Position numbers and translations under genes: made by a program. 56,184 nucleotides of DNA from the NCBI GenBank assembly GCA_043751715.1, contig JAYUZO010000080.1, positions 1-56,184 on the forward strand, in the 5' to 3' direction. The notes under the pieces were generated by a model, which saw nothing but the letters and a program-made list of their open reading frames with translations, was not told the DNA's origin and did no database searches. This document shows, piece by piece, positions 45,375 to 53,033 of the stretch. This DNA is from JAAFHS01 sp043751715 (GTDB taxonomy: Bacteria; Pseudomonadota; Alphaproteobacteria; Rhodobacterales; Rhodobacteraceae). Numbering within the stretch: position 1 is the stretch's first letter; every line of letters begins with the position of its first letter.

Positions 45375-46742
45375 ATGCCACAGCTGACCCGCCTTGACTG
45401 GCCCGATTTCGGCCCGCCCGCCCTGCCCCCGCCCTTTACCCTGCCGGAGGCGCGGGGCCGCCTTGCCGCCCTGCGCCATGCGGGCCGTCAGTATGATGCC
45501 ATCGTCATCTATGCTGACCGCGAACATGCGGCCAACCTGCACTGGATCACCGGCTTTGATCCGCGCTTTGAAGAAGCCGTGCTGATTGTGACCGAAGGCA
45601 GTGCCCTGCTGCTGGCTGGCAACGAATGCCTGCCTTACACCCGCATCTCGCCCCTTGTGCAATCGGGTGACATTGCCACCGGCCATTGCGCCAGCCTGTC
45701 ATTACCATCACAACCACGCGGCACGCGGCGCATCGCCGATTGGCTGGCGCAGGCCATCCCGCAGGGTGCGCTTGTGGGGGCGATCGGCTGGAAATGGTTC
45801 GGCGCAGATGAGGTGGACGATCCCGCCACCGCCATTGACCTGCCCGCCTTCATCGCTGACCCGTTGCGCAGCCTTGCCGCCCGCGTTGAAAACGCCACCG
45901 CCCTGATGATGCACCCAACCCATGGTCTGAGCGCCCGCGTGGATGCCGCCGACATTGCCCGGCTGGAGTTTGCCAATTACATGGCCGCCCATGCGTTGCA
46001 CCGGATGGTGCGTGCCTGCAAACCGGGCCGCACGGATTTTGAGGTGGTTCAGGCCGCAGGCATTGGTGGCCTGCCCTTGGGGTGCCATATTACCTTTGCC
46101 ACCGGTGCGCGCGCCGATCAGGGCCTGTCGGGGCCGACCGGGCAGGTGCTGACTGCGGGCCAGCCCATCGGGTTCAACGTCTGCCATTGGGGTGCCAATA
46201 TCTGCCGCGCGGGGTGGCTGGCCAACACTGCGGCCGACCTGCCACCAGATGCGCAGGATTATCTGGACAGCTTCGCCTACCCCTATGTGCAGGCGATGTC
46301 CGACTGGTGCGCCATGATGCAGCCCGGCACACCCGGCAGTGCTGTGTGGGATATGATACAAACCCGCCTGCCGCATGCAACCTTTGGCATCACCCTGAAC
46401 CCCGGCCATCTGATCGGGCTGGATGAATGGCTAAGCAGCCCGGTCTATCAGGGGTCATCCGAACCGCTGGCCAGTGGCATGGCCATGCAGATGGACGTGA
46501 TCCCCGGACATGCCACCTATGGGTCGACCCGCATGGAAGACGGCTATGTCATCGCCGATGCCGCATTGCGCACCCGCCTTGCCGCGCACTTTCCCGCCGT
46601 GCTGGACCGCGCAGGCCAAAGGCGCAGCTTCATGCGTGACGCAATCGGCATGGATGTGCCCGATTGCCTGCTGCCCCTGGCCGATACCTGTGGCATCGTC
46701 GCCCCCTGGCTGTTCGCCCCGGATCAGGTGATCACACTGTGA
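45375..46742 (+). CDS. M24 (creatinase/aminopeptidase P-fold) protein with altered metal site
   Basis: A 455-residue protein with a creatinase-like N-terminal domain (YDAIVIYADREHAANLHWIT) and a pita-bread C-terminal domain. In active M24 peptidases five metal ligands (Asp, Asp, His, Glu, Glu) are conserved. Here the aligned positions appear to be Asn268 (GFNVCH), Asn275 (GANICR), His345 (NPGHLIGLDEW), Asp374 (MQMDVIPG) and Glu388 (RMEDGYVI). Three of five therefore seem changed, as in metal-free relatives such as creatinase. The substrate is unknown. It starts 24 bases after the hydrolase and probably shares its transcript. Confidence 0.82.
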   Translation: MPQLTRLDWPDFGPPALPPPFTLPEARGRLAALRHAGRQYDAIVIYADREHAANLHWITGFDPRFEEAVLIVTEGSALLLAGNECLPYTRISPLVQSGDIATGHCASLSLPSQPRGTRRIADWLAQAIPQGALVGAIGWKWFGADEVDDPATAIDLPAFIADPLRSLAARVENATALMMHPTHGLSARVDAADIARLEFANYMAAHALHRMVRACKPGRTDFEVVQAAGIGGLPLGCHITFATGARADQGLSGPTGQVLTAGQPIGFNVCHWGANICRAGWLANTAADLPPDAQDYLDSFAYPYVQAMSDWCAMMQPGTPGSAVWDMIQTRLPHATFGITLNPGHLIGLDEWLSSPVYQGSSEPLASGMAMQMDVIPGHATYGSTRMEDGYVIADAALRTRLAAHFPAVLDRAGQRRSFMRDAIGMDVPDCLLPLADTCGIVAPWLFAPDQVITL

Positions 46743-46850
46743 ATGCCCTGCGCCCCAAGAATAACCTTTTGGTTTTCCCTTTGCGCAAATGCGCGCAGCG
46801 CTTTGCATGCCACCCGCAGGGCAGATCACATCATGCCATGGCCACCCCAT

Positions 46851-47498
46851 TCAGGATGAAATGACAGCCGCCAGCGGCAGCCCTGCCATCCGCGCGCCGG
46901 CCAGAATATCCGGTGCCAGATGGTGCGCAAAAGGCCCGGTGGATGGCTGCATATCCGGCACCTGCACCACTGTGCAGCCCGCACGATGCGCCGATTCCGC
47001 CCCGGTATCGCTGTCTTCAAACACCAGACAGCGGGCCGGATCAACGCCCAGCTGCCGGGCTGCCAGCAAAAACGGCTCGGGTGCCGGTTTGGCATGGGTC
47101 ACATCATCAACCGAGATGATCAGCCGGAAATGATGCGCAAGCCCCGCCGTTTCAACCTTGGCCCGCGCCTCAACGCGCCCCGAAGATGTGACCACCGCCA
47201 TCGGCAGCGTGATGGCCCCCAGCAGTTCCCGCACCCCCGCCTTCAGCCGCAGGTCAGCGGCGATGCTGGTGGCAAAGCCCTGCTGCCACAGGCCTTGCAG
47301 ATGCACCATGTCAACATGCGGATGCTGCAACCCGATGATCGCGCGTGTCGCCGCATGATCCTTGCCAACCATGCTTTGCATGAATGCCTGGCTGACAATC
47401 ACGCCCACGGCGGCAAAGGCCGCAATACCCGTGGCCACCGCCACGCTTTCGGTATCAACCAGCGTTCCGTCCAGATCAAACAGCACTGCATCAAACAT
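46851..47498 (-). CDS. HAD superfamily phosphatase (beta-phosphoglucomutase/GpmB-like)
   Basis: A 215-residue haloacid dehalogenase-type phosphohydrolase. Motif I is LFDLDGTLVDTES (nucleophile Asp), motif II VVTSSGR, motif III KPAPEPFLLAARQLG, and motif IV VFEDSDTGAESAH. A helical cap lies between motifs I and II. Likely substrates are sugar phosphates. It follows the phosphodiesterase gene by 36 bases and is likely co-transcribed. Confidence 0.88.
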   Translation of the reverse strand: MFDAVLFDLDGTLVDTESVAVATGIAAFAAVGVIVSQAFMQSMVGKDHAATRAIIGLQHPHVDMVHLQGLWQQGFATSIAADLRLKAGVRELLGAITLPMAVVTSSGRVEARAKVETAGLAHHFRLIISVDDVTHAKPAPEPFLLAARQLGVDPARCLVFEDSDTGAESAHRAGCTVVQVPDMQPSTGPFAHHLAPDILAGARMAGLPLAAVISS

Positions 47499-47534
47499 CG
47501 CACGACCCCGTTGCCCGCCACGCGGCATAGCGCA

Positions 47535-49520
47535 TCACAGGTGCAATCGAAAGCGTTGAAAGCCATCGGTCGTCACCCCCAGATCATCGGGGGCAAAGGC
47601 TGCGATGTCGGCGACGAACGGCACTGCATCGGGCGATGTGTCCAATACCACGCTGGTGCCCGGCATTGGGGAAAACGCCCATGCCGTCGGGGCGGTTGAC
47701 GCCGTGCCTGTGCCACGTCCAAGGTGGCGCAACAGCACCTCGCGGCTTGCCGGTTGACCGGTGCCATCGGCAATCACCTCTGATCCGGCCCCCTCCATCA
47801 CGCCCAGCATCACACCCAGCCGGTGGCTGTTGGTCGCCAGCGCAAAGCGCATGCTGTCCTGCACCACGGTGCCCCTGAACCGCAGATCGCGGATGCGCCC
47901 GGTATGGCCGGTTGCAACGCCTGTCGGCGAGACAAAGGCCGCAGGTTGCGACAGATCAATCAGGCAGGTCACGCCGTAGATCATGTCCAGACAGGTTGCC
48001 GGTACAGCCGGGTTCAACAGTGGCTGGTCCTGCCCGCCCGCGCGCAGGTGGGCATAGGTGCTGGCGGCACGTTCCAGCCAGATCCGCAGTTGCGCGCCAG
48101 TCATGACGATGGCGGCAAAGTGGTTTGGATGCACATACAGATCGGCCGCGTTGCGCATGTGCAAGGGCCCGGCGGGCACGGCGGTGAAATGGTCCGGCCC
48201 GCCGCGCCCCCCCGTTTTGAACGGTGCCACGGCCGACAGAATGGGCAGGCCTTGCCACACCGTGCCTGCCACAAGGTCTGCCAGATGCGCCGCCTGCGCC
48301 GCCGCGATCAGCGCCTGCATGGCCGTGGGGGTGGCAATGGCGAAATAGCTGTGCAACGGCACGTCGCTGCGGCCCACGGGGCGCGCCATCCACGCCCGCG
48401 TGGCCTGATGCGCAGCCTCAGCGCGCGCGGCAAGATCGGGGTCAACGCCCACCAAAGGCACCGATTGCCCTTGCACCCCACGCGCGGCAATTGCACGGCA
48501 GGCGGCCTGCGCACGATCAATCCGCCATATGCCGTCGGCACGGATCAGGTCCAGATCAATGATCCCCAGATGTGATCCATAGGCCCCCGGCATGACCACC
48601 GGCACCTGCCCCACCAGACCTGACGACGCGGTGCTGCCAACAGGCTGTGGAAAGGTCTGATGTTCATGGCCCAGAACCAGCGCATCAATGCCCGGCAGCG
48701 CCGACAGGCCAAGCCCCACGTTTTCATCCATCGGCAGATTGCGCCCAAGTCCGGTGGCCGTTTGCAAACCCGGCTGCAAGCCCGCCTGCGCGCCCGTCGC
48801 AGCCGCCGCCCCCAAACCCGTATGGGCCAGCACAACCACCACATCTGCCCCGCACGCCCGGATGATCGGCACATAATACCGGGCCGTTTCAACCATATCC
48901 CGCGCGCGCACATCGGCAGGCAGCACGGCCTTGTCCCAGTCCAGCATCTGTGGCGGCGTCAACCCAAGCAGACCAATGCGCAGAATATGCTCCACCCCGG
49001 CCGTATCGGTGAAACTGCGCTCCAACATGGCCCAGGGCGCAAACAGCGGGGTGTCGTCACTGGCGGACATCCCCTTGTGTGTCAGAATGTTGGCCGACAG
49101 GACCGGGTAATTTGCCGTCAGCAGACTGGCCTTCAGATGCCCCAGCCCATAGCTGAATTCATGGTTGCCAAGTGCTGCCGCATCACAGCCCAGGGCATTC
49201 AGCGCCGCAATCATCGGATGCGGCACGGGCTGCGCCTGCGCCCCCGCCTCAATCGCGTATTCCGCAAGCGGGCTGCCCTCGATCAGATCGCCATTATCAA
49301 AGTAAAGGCAGTTTTCAGCCTCGGCCCGCGCCTGCCGGATCAGTGTCGCCACACGCGCCAGACCGAAACCGTCCAGCGGCATGTCACGGTAATAATCCCA
49401 CGGCAAAAGATGACCATGCAGATCCGTGGTGGCCAGCACCCGCAGGCGCAGCGTGGCGGCAGGCTCAGACTGCCGCAGTTGCACGGCAACCGTCACGCAA
49501 AGGAACCGCCAGACCACCAC
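47535..49520 (-). CDS. cpdB: 2',3'-cyclic-nucleotide 2'-phosphodiesterase / 3'-nucleotidase
   Basis: A protein of about 661 residues in the 5'-nucleotidase/CpdB family, which degrades cyclic and 3'-nucleotides. The N-terminal metallophosphatase domain has ATTDLHGHLLPWDYY, FDNGDLIEGSPL, GNHEFSYG and LGHEHQTFP metal motifs; the C-terminal domain carries substrate-stacking residues (VTCLIDLSQP). E. coli CpdB is 647 residues and periplasmic. Here no good signal peptide is visible and the start (GTG 49520 or a downstream GTG) is uncertain. A 33-base palindrome lies upstream. Confidence 0.85.
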   Translation of the reverse strand: MVVWRFLCVTVAVQLRQSEPAATLRLRVLATTDLHGHLLPWDYYRDMPLDGFGLARVATLIRQARAEAENCLYFDNGDLIEGSPLAEYAIEAGAQAQPVPHPMIAALNALGCDAAALGNHEFSYGLGHLKASLLTANYPVLSANILTHKGMSASDDTPLFAPWAMLERSFTDTAGVEHILRIGLLGLTPPQMLDWDKAVLPADVRARDMVETARYYVPIIRACGADVVVVLAHTGLGAAAATGAQAGLQPGLQTATGLGRNLPMDENVGLGLSALPGIDALVLGHEHQTFPQPVGSTASSGLVGQVPVVMPGAYGSHLGIIDLDLIRADGIWRIDRAQAACRAIAARGVQGQSVPLVGVDPDLAARAEAAHQATRAWMARPVGRSDVPLHSYFAIATPTAMQALIAAAQAAHLADLVAGTVWQGLPILSAVAPFKTGGRGGPDHFTAVPAGPLHMRNAADLYVHPNHFAAIVMTGAQLRIWLERAASTYAHLRAGGQDQPLLNPAVPATCLDMIYGVTCLIDLSQPAAFVSPTGVATGHTGRIRDLRFRGTVVQDSMRFALATNSHRLGVMLGVMEGAGSEVIADGTGQPASREVLLRHLGRGTGTASTAPTAWAFSPMPGTSVVLDTSPDAVPFVADIAAFAPDDLGVTTDGFQRFRLHL

Positions 49521-49618
49521 ACCAATTGCAAATCAACATGCGACCCCCCTTCGCTTTGGATAGGTTTATGCTACGTCTTTGCACAGCAATTACAACCTTT
49601 GGATGAATTACATGCGAT

Positions 49619-49651
49619 AAATGTTCGACTTGATGTGCATTTCGAACATTT
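49619..49651. promoter_or_regulatory. 33-base palindrome between cpdB and nudC
   Basis: AAATGTTCGA (49619-49628) and TCGAACATTT (49642-49651) are perfect 10-base arms with a 13-base spacer, in the divergent region between two nucleotide-hydrolysing enzymes. It is a candidate operator controlling one or both genes. The rest of the 234-base gap has no gene. Confidence 0.65.
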
Positions 49652-49754
49652 TCGGGCAATATCGCAAGGATTGTTGCCGTGGTGATGGCCGTCCGGCTGA
49701 TTGCCTTGGGCGTTTGGCCATGCCATGTCAGGCGCAAACGGGGTCATCACAACC

Positions 49755-50717
49755 ATGCGTCATGCAGAAACGGTAACCTTTGGCGGGTCAGGGCTGAACC
49801 GCGCCGCACCACTGCGTGGCAATGCGGCAGACATTGCACGATTGCAGGCCACTGGCGCGGTGCTGCCACTGTGGCAGGGCAAGCCATTGACGGTGCATGA
49901 CGGCGATCAGGTCCGGGGCCTTGGCTGGGTGCCCGCCGGCCATCCGGTGTTGCAGGGTGGCGGTGTGCAGGTGTTTCTGGGCTGTGACGGCGCGGATGCG
50001 TTTTTCGCGCAGGACATCAGCCACTGGGTGCCCGGCAGCATCGACGGCCCGGTTGATACGTTCATGGATGCCAGCGTGCAGACCCACCCGGCACTGCCCG
50101 CTGATCATGGCTTTCGCGAACTGCGCGGGTTGCTGACTGCATTGAGCGCGCGTGAGGCGGAACTGGCGGCGACGGCCCGCGCGCTGCTGACATGGCACAG
50201 CGGGCACGGGTTTTGCGCAAAATGCGGCCAGCCGTCAGTGGTGGTGCAGGCCGGGTGGCAGCGCAGCTGTGCAGCCTGTGGCACGCATCATTTTCCGCGC
50301 ACGGACCCTGTGGTTATCATGCTGGTCACGCATGGCAACCGCGTGCTGCTGGGCCGCAGTCCGGGCTGGCCCGAGGGGATGTATTCCTGCCTTGCAGGCT
50401 TTGTCGAACCCGGCGAGACGATCGAGGCCGCCGTGCGCCGCGAAACGTTTGAAGAGGCGGGCATCAGGGTGGGTGCGGTGCGCTATCTGGCCAGCCAGCC
50501 CTGGCCGTTTCCGGCGTCATTGATGATTGGCTGCCACGGCGACGCCATGGATGACACGATCACGCTTGATCCGGTGGAGTTGGACCATGCCCTGTGGATC
50601 ACCCGCGAAGACATGGTCACCGTGATGGCCGGGGAACACCCCAGCGTCAAACCGGCGCGCAAAGGCGCGATTGCACATTTCCTGATTGCAAACTGGTTGG
50701 CGGACAGCCTTTTATAG
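49755..50717 (+). CDS. nudC: NAD(H) diphosphatase / deNADding enzyme NudC
   Basis: A 320-residue Nudix hydrolase. After an N-terminal domain comes the four-Cys zinc ribbon (CAKCGQP and CAACGTHHFPRTDP), the Nudix box (GFVEPGETIEAAVRRE then TFEEAGI) and the NudC hallmark SQPWPFPAS. NudC splits NADH and removes NAD caps from RNA. The start at ATG 49755 gives the usual N-terminus RHAETVTFGGSGLNRAA; ATG 49725 is an alternative. Confidence 0.94.
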   Translation: MRHAETVTFGGSGLNRAAPLRGNAADIARLQATGAVLPLWQGKPLTVHDGDQVRGLGWVPAGHPVLQGGGVQVFLGCDGADAFFAQDISHWVPGSIDGPVDTFMDASVQTHPALPADHGFRELRGLLTALSAREAELAATARALLTWHSGHGFCAKCGQPSVVVQAGWQRSCAACGTHHFPRTDPVVIMLVTHGNRVLLGRSPGWPEGMYSCLAGFVEPGETIEAAVRRETFEEAGIRVGAVRYLASQPWPFPASLMIGCHGDAMDDTITLDPVELDHALWITREDMVTVMAGEHPSVKPARKGAIAHFLIANWLADSLL

Positions 50718-50813
50718 AAGTATTGCCAGCCTCTGACACAAGATGGCCGGCAAAGGCTGCGTGCAGCAGGCACGCGTGGATACGGGCACAGACACCAGCA
50801 TGAAGACACCAGT

Positions 50814-51305
50814 ATGAAGATTGCATCGCGGCACGATATCGAGGCACCACCCGCCTTTGTATTCCAGACGCTTACGGATTTTGACAGTTGGGAACGCAGC
50901 GCCATGCGGCGCGGCGCCGAGGTGACGCGGACAGACAAGCTGACGACGGCGGGTGTGGGGCTGGCATGGCTGGTGCGGTTCCGGTTCCGGGCCAAGGACC
51001 GCAAGCTGGCGGTCAAACTGACAGGGCTGGATGCGCCTTCGCGGCTGTCATTCGCGCTGACGGGCAATCTGTATGACGCGACCTGCATTGTTGATCTGAT
51101 GGAACTGGGGGCCAAGCGCACGCGCATGGTGGTAGTGTCGGAAGCCAGGCCCAGGACGCTGGCCGCACGTCTGATCCTGCAATCGCTGCGATTGGCGCGG
51201 GCGCGGGTGCAACGGCGCGTGGACGCACGGTTTGCCGGGGTTGCCCAAGAAATCGAAAACCGCTACCGCCAGCAGGCCCGGCCGCGCAGCATGGGCCTAA
51301 GCTGA
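50814..51305 (+). CDS. SRPBCC (START-like) family protein
   Basis: A 163-residue helix-grip fold protein (MKIASRHDIEAPPAFVFQTL; FDSWERSAMRRG). Family members bind hydrophobic ligands or act as cyclases; no catalytic residues can be assigned. The C-terminal 50 residues are Arg-rich and helical. It is transcribed towards pheA and the gap between them holds a tandem repeat. Confidence 0.8.
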   Translation: MKIASRHDIEAPPAFVFQTLTDFDSWERSAMRRGAEVTRTDKLTTAGVGLAWLVRFRFRAKDRKLAVKLTGLDAPSRLSFALTGNLYDATCIVDLMELGAKRTRMVVVSEARPRTLAARLILQSLRLARARVQRRVDARFAGVAQEIENRYRQQARPRSMGLS

Positions 51306-51311
51306 CACCAC

Positions 51312-51375
51312 CTGCGTTGCCCTAACTGCGTTGCCCTAACTGCGTTGGCCTAACTGCGTTGGCCTAACTGCGTTG
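51312..51375. repeat. 14-base tandem repeat at the pheA 3' end
   Basis: CTGCGTTGCCCTAA-type units repeat from 51312 to 51367 (four full units; two read CCC and two read GGCC) and continue into a partial fifth unit to 51375. On the minus strand every unit holds an in-frame-type TTAG and the one at 51364-51366 is the pheA stop. The array looks like duplications of the gene's own last codons. Confidence 0.88.
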
Positions 51376-52194
51376 ACGGTCTGCCGGATATACGCCGTGA
51401 ATGGTGTGGGTTGAGGTGAAATACGCCAGCTCTTCCAAAGCACGCGCCACCGCCGGATCATCCGGGTGGCCTTCGATATCGGCGTAAAATTCGGTCGCGG
51501 TAAATGTGCCACCAACCATATAACTTTCCAGTTTGGTCATATTCACGCCGTTGGTGGCAAACCCGCCCATCGCCTTGTAAAGTGCGGCCGGAATGTTGCG
51601 CACGCGAAAGGTGAAGGTCGTCATCATCTGTGCGGCCCGGCGCGTATGATCCGGCGCGCGCGCCATGACCAGAAACCGCGTGGTGTTGTTGGCCTGATCC
51701 TCGATATGCCGTGCCAGCACATCCAGCCCATAGATTTCGGCGGCCAATTCGCTGGCAAGGGCGGCGCGCGTTTTGTCACCGGCCTCGGCCACCTCACGCG
51801 CGGCGCGGGCATTGTCGGAACTGACCCTGCCCTGAATGCCATGCTTGCGCAAAAATCCTGCGCATTGCGGCAGGATCACCACATGGCCATGCGCCTCGGC
51901 CACGTCAGATACCTGCGCGCCGCGCACGCCCAAAAGGTTGACGTAGACGCGCACGAACGCCTCATCCACAATGTGCAGGCCTGCGCGCGGCAACAGCGAA
52001 TGCACATCGGCCACCCGGCCATAGGTGGAATTTTCCACCGCCAGCATGCCCAGATCGGCCTCGCCGCTGCGGGTGCGTTCAACCACATCATCAAACGTGG
52101 TGCAGGGCAGCGGGTCCATATCAGGGCGGGCCTGTGCGCAGGCCTGATGCGAATAGGCGCCAAGTTCCCCCTGAAAAGCGATCTTGCCCGGCAT
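51364..52194 (-). CDS. pheA: Prephenate dehydratase
   Basis: A 276-residue monofunctional enzyme that makes phenylpyruvate from prephenate in phenylalanine synthesis. The catalytic domain shows IAFQGELGAYSHQAC, VENSTYGRVADVHSLL and the NNTTRFLVM motif with the catalytic Thr and the Phe that follows it. A C-terminal ACT domain (TFTFRVRNIPAALYKAMGGF; LESYMVGGTF) would mediate feedback inhibition by phenylalanine. The ATG at 52194 gives the standard N-terminus. The 3' end lies in a tandem repeat. Confidence 0.95.
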   Translation of the reverse strand: MPGKIAFQGELGAYSHQACAQARPDMDPLPCTTFDDVVERTRSGEADLGMLAVENSTYGRVADVHSLLPRAGLHIVDEAFVRVYVNLLGVRGAQVSDVAEAHGHVVILPQCAGFLRKHGIQGRVSSDNARAAREVAEAGDKTRAALASELAAEIYGLDVLARHIEDQANNTTRFLVMARAPDHTRRAAQMMTTFTFRVRNIPAALYKAMGGFATNGVNMTKLESYMVGGTFTATEFYADIEGHPDDPAVARALEELAYFTSTHTIHGVYPADRQRS

Positions 52195-52316
52195 GCGCGC
52201 CCCCTGTCTCCGGCCCCCGGTTGAAAAAGGGGCGATAAGTCGCGCTAGTACACCTTGAAACCGGGGGGTGGAAGCGGGTAGATACGCGGCAACAAGCGGC
52301 AAAGGGTATGGGCGAC

Positions 52317-52838
52317 ATGTTCGACACGATGACACTGACCAAGATCACCGGTGCGGTGTGCGGGGCGTTTCTGGTGTTTCTGCTGGGGTCATGGGCGGCC
52401 GAAGGCATTTATGGCGCACATCACCCCAGGCACGGCGAAGAACATGTGCAGGCCTACAGCATCGAAGTGATCGGTGCCGAACCGGAAGAAAGCGCCGAAC
52501 CCGAGGTGGATTTTGCCACGCTGCTGGCATCGGCTGATGCGGGCGTGGGTGAAAAGGTGTTCGGCAAATGCGCATCCTGCCACAAGCTGGATGGGTCTGA
52601 CGGCACGGGGCCGCACCTGAACGGCGTGGTTGACCGCGCCAAGGGGGCTATCGCGGGGTTCGGCTATTCGGACGCTTTGATGGCCGTGGCGGATCAGGCA
52701 TGGTCGCCGGAAAACCTGAACGGATTTCTGGAAGACCCCAAAGGGTATTTGCCCGGCACGGCCATGGGTTTTGCGGGTCTGGCAAAGCCCGAAGACCGCG
52801 CCAATCTGATTGCCTACCTTGCCACCACGCAGCCGTGA
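52317..52838 (+). CDS. Membrane-anchored c-type cytochrome
   Basis: A 173-residue cytochrome with an uncleaved N-terminal helix (KITGAVCGAFLVFLLGSWAA), an acidic linker and a class I haem domain: CASCH for covalent haem, and Met in PGTAMGFAGL as the likely sixth ligand. It resembles the cytochrome c-552/c-y type that carries electrons between the bc1 complex and oxidases. An AAAGGG site at 52301-52306 favours ATG 52317 over ATG 52308. Confidence 0.9.
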   Translation: MFDTMTLTKITGAVCGAFLVFLLGSWAAEGIYGAHHPRHGEEHVQAYSIEVIGAEPEESAEPEVDFATLLASADAGVGEKVFGKCASCHKLDGSDGTGPHLNGVVDRAKGAIAGFGYSDALMAVADQAWSPENLNGFLEDPKGYLPGTAMGFAGLAKPEDRANLIAYLATTQP

Positions 52839-52861
52839 TTGCGCCAAACGATCGTCAAATC

Positions 52862-52889
52862 AAAGCCGCCCCGCCTTGGGCGGCTTTTT
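52862..52889 (+). terminator. Rho-independent terminator after cytochrome gene
   Basis: AAAGCCGCCC (52862-52871) pairs with GGGCGGCTTT (52878-52887) around CGCCTT, followed by T residues. It separates the cytochrome from the peptide transporter operon. Confidence 0.9.
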
Positions 52890-53033
52890 CATGGGCCGTT
52901 CACGTGGTTTTGCACCGATGTGCGGCTAAATCGCACCAGAATTGCAACTTGCGGTCTCGACAGACGTAGCATTAGCATGAATCTTCCAATCAGGGCACGA
53001 ATGGCCCGGCGCGTGAACAAGGGGAACAGCAGA

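Noticed and set aside
49619..49651. Alphaproteobacterial LexA (SOS) box in the cpdB-nudC palindrome
   Set aside because: The alphaproteobacterial box is a direct repeat GTTC-N7-GTTC; here the halves are inverted (GTTC and GAAC) with different spacing.
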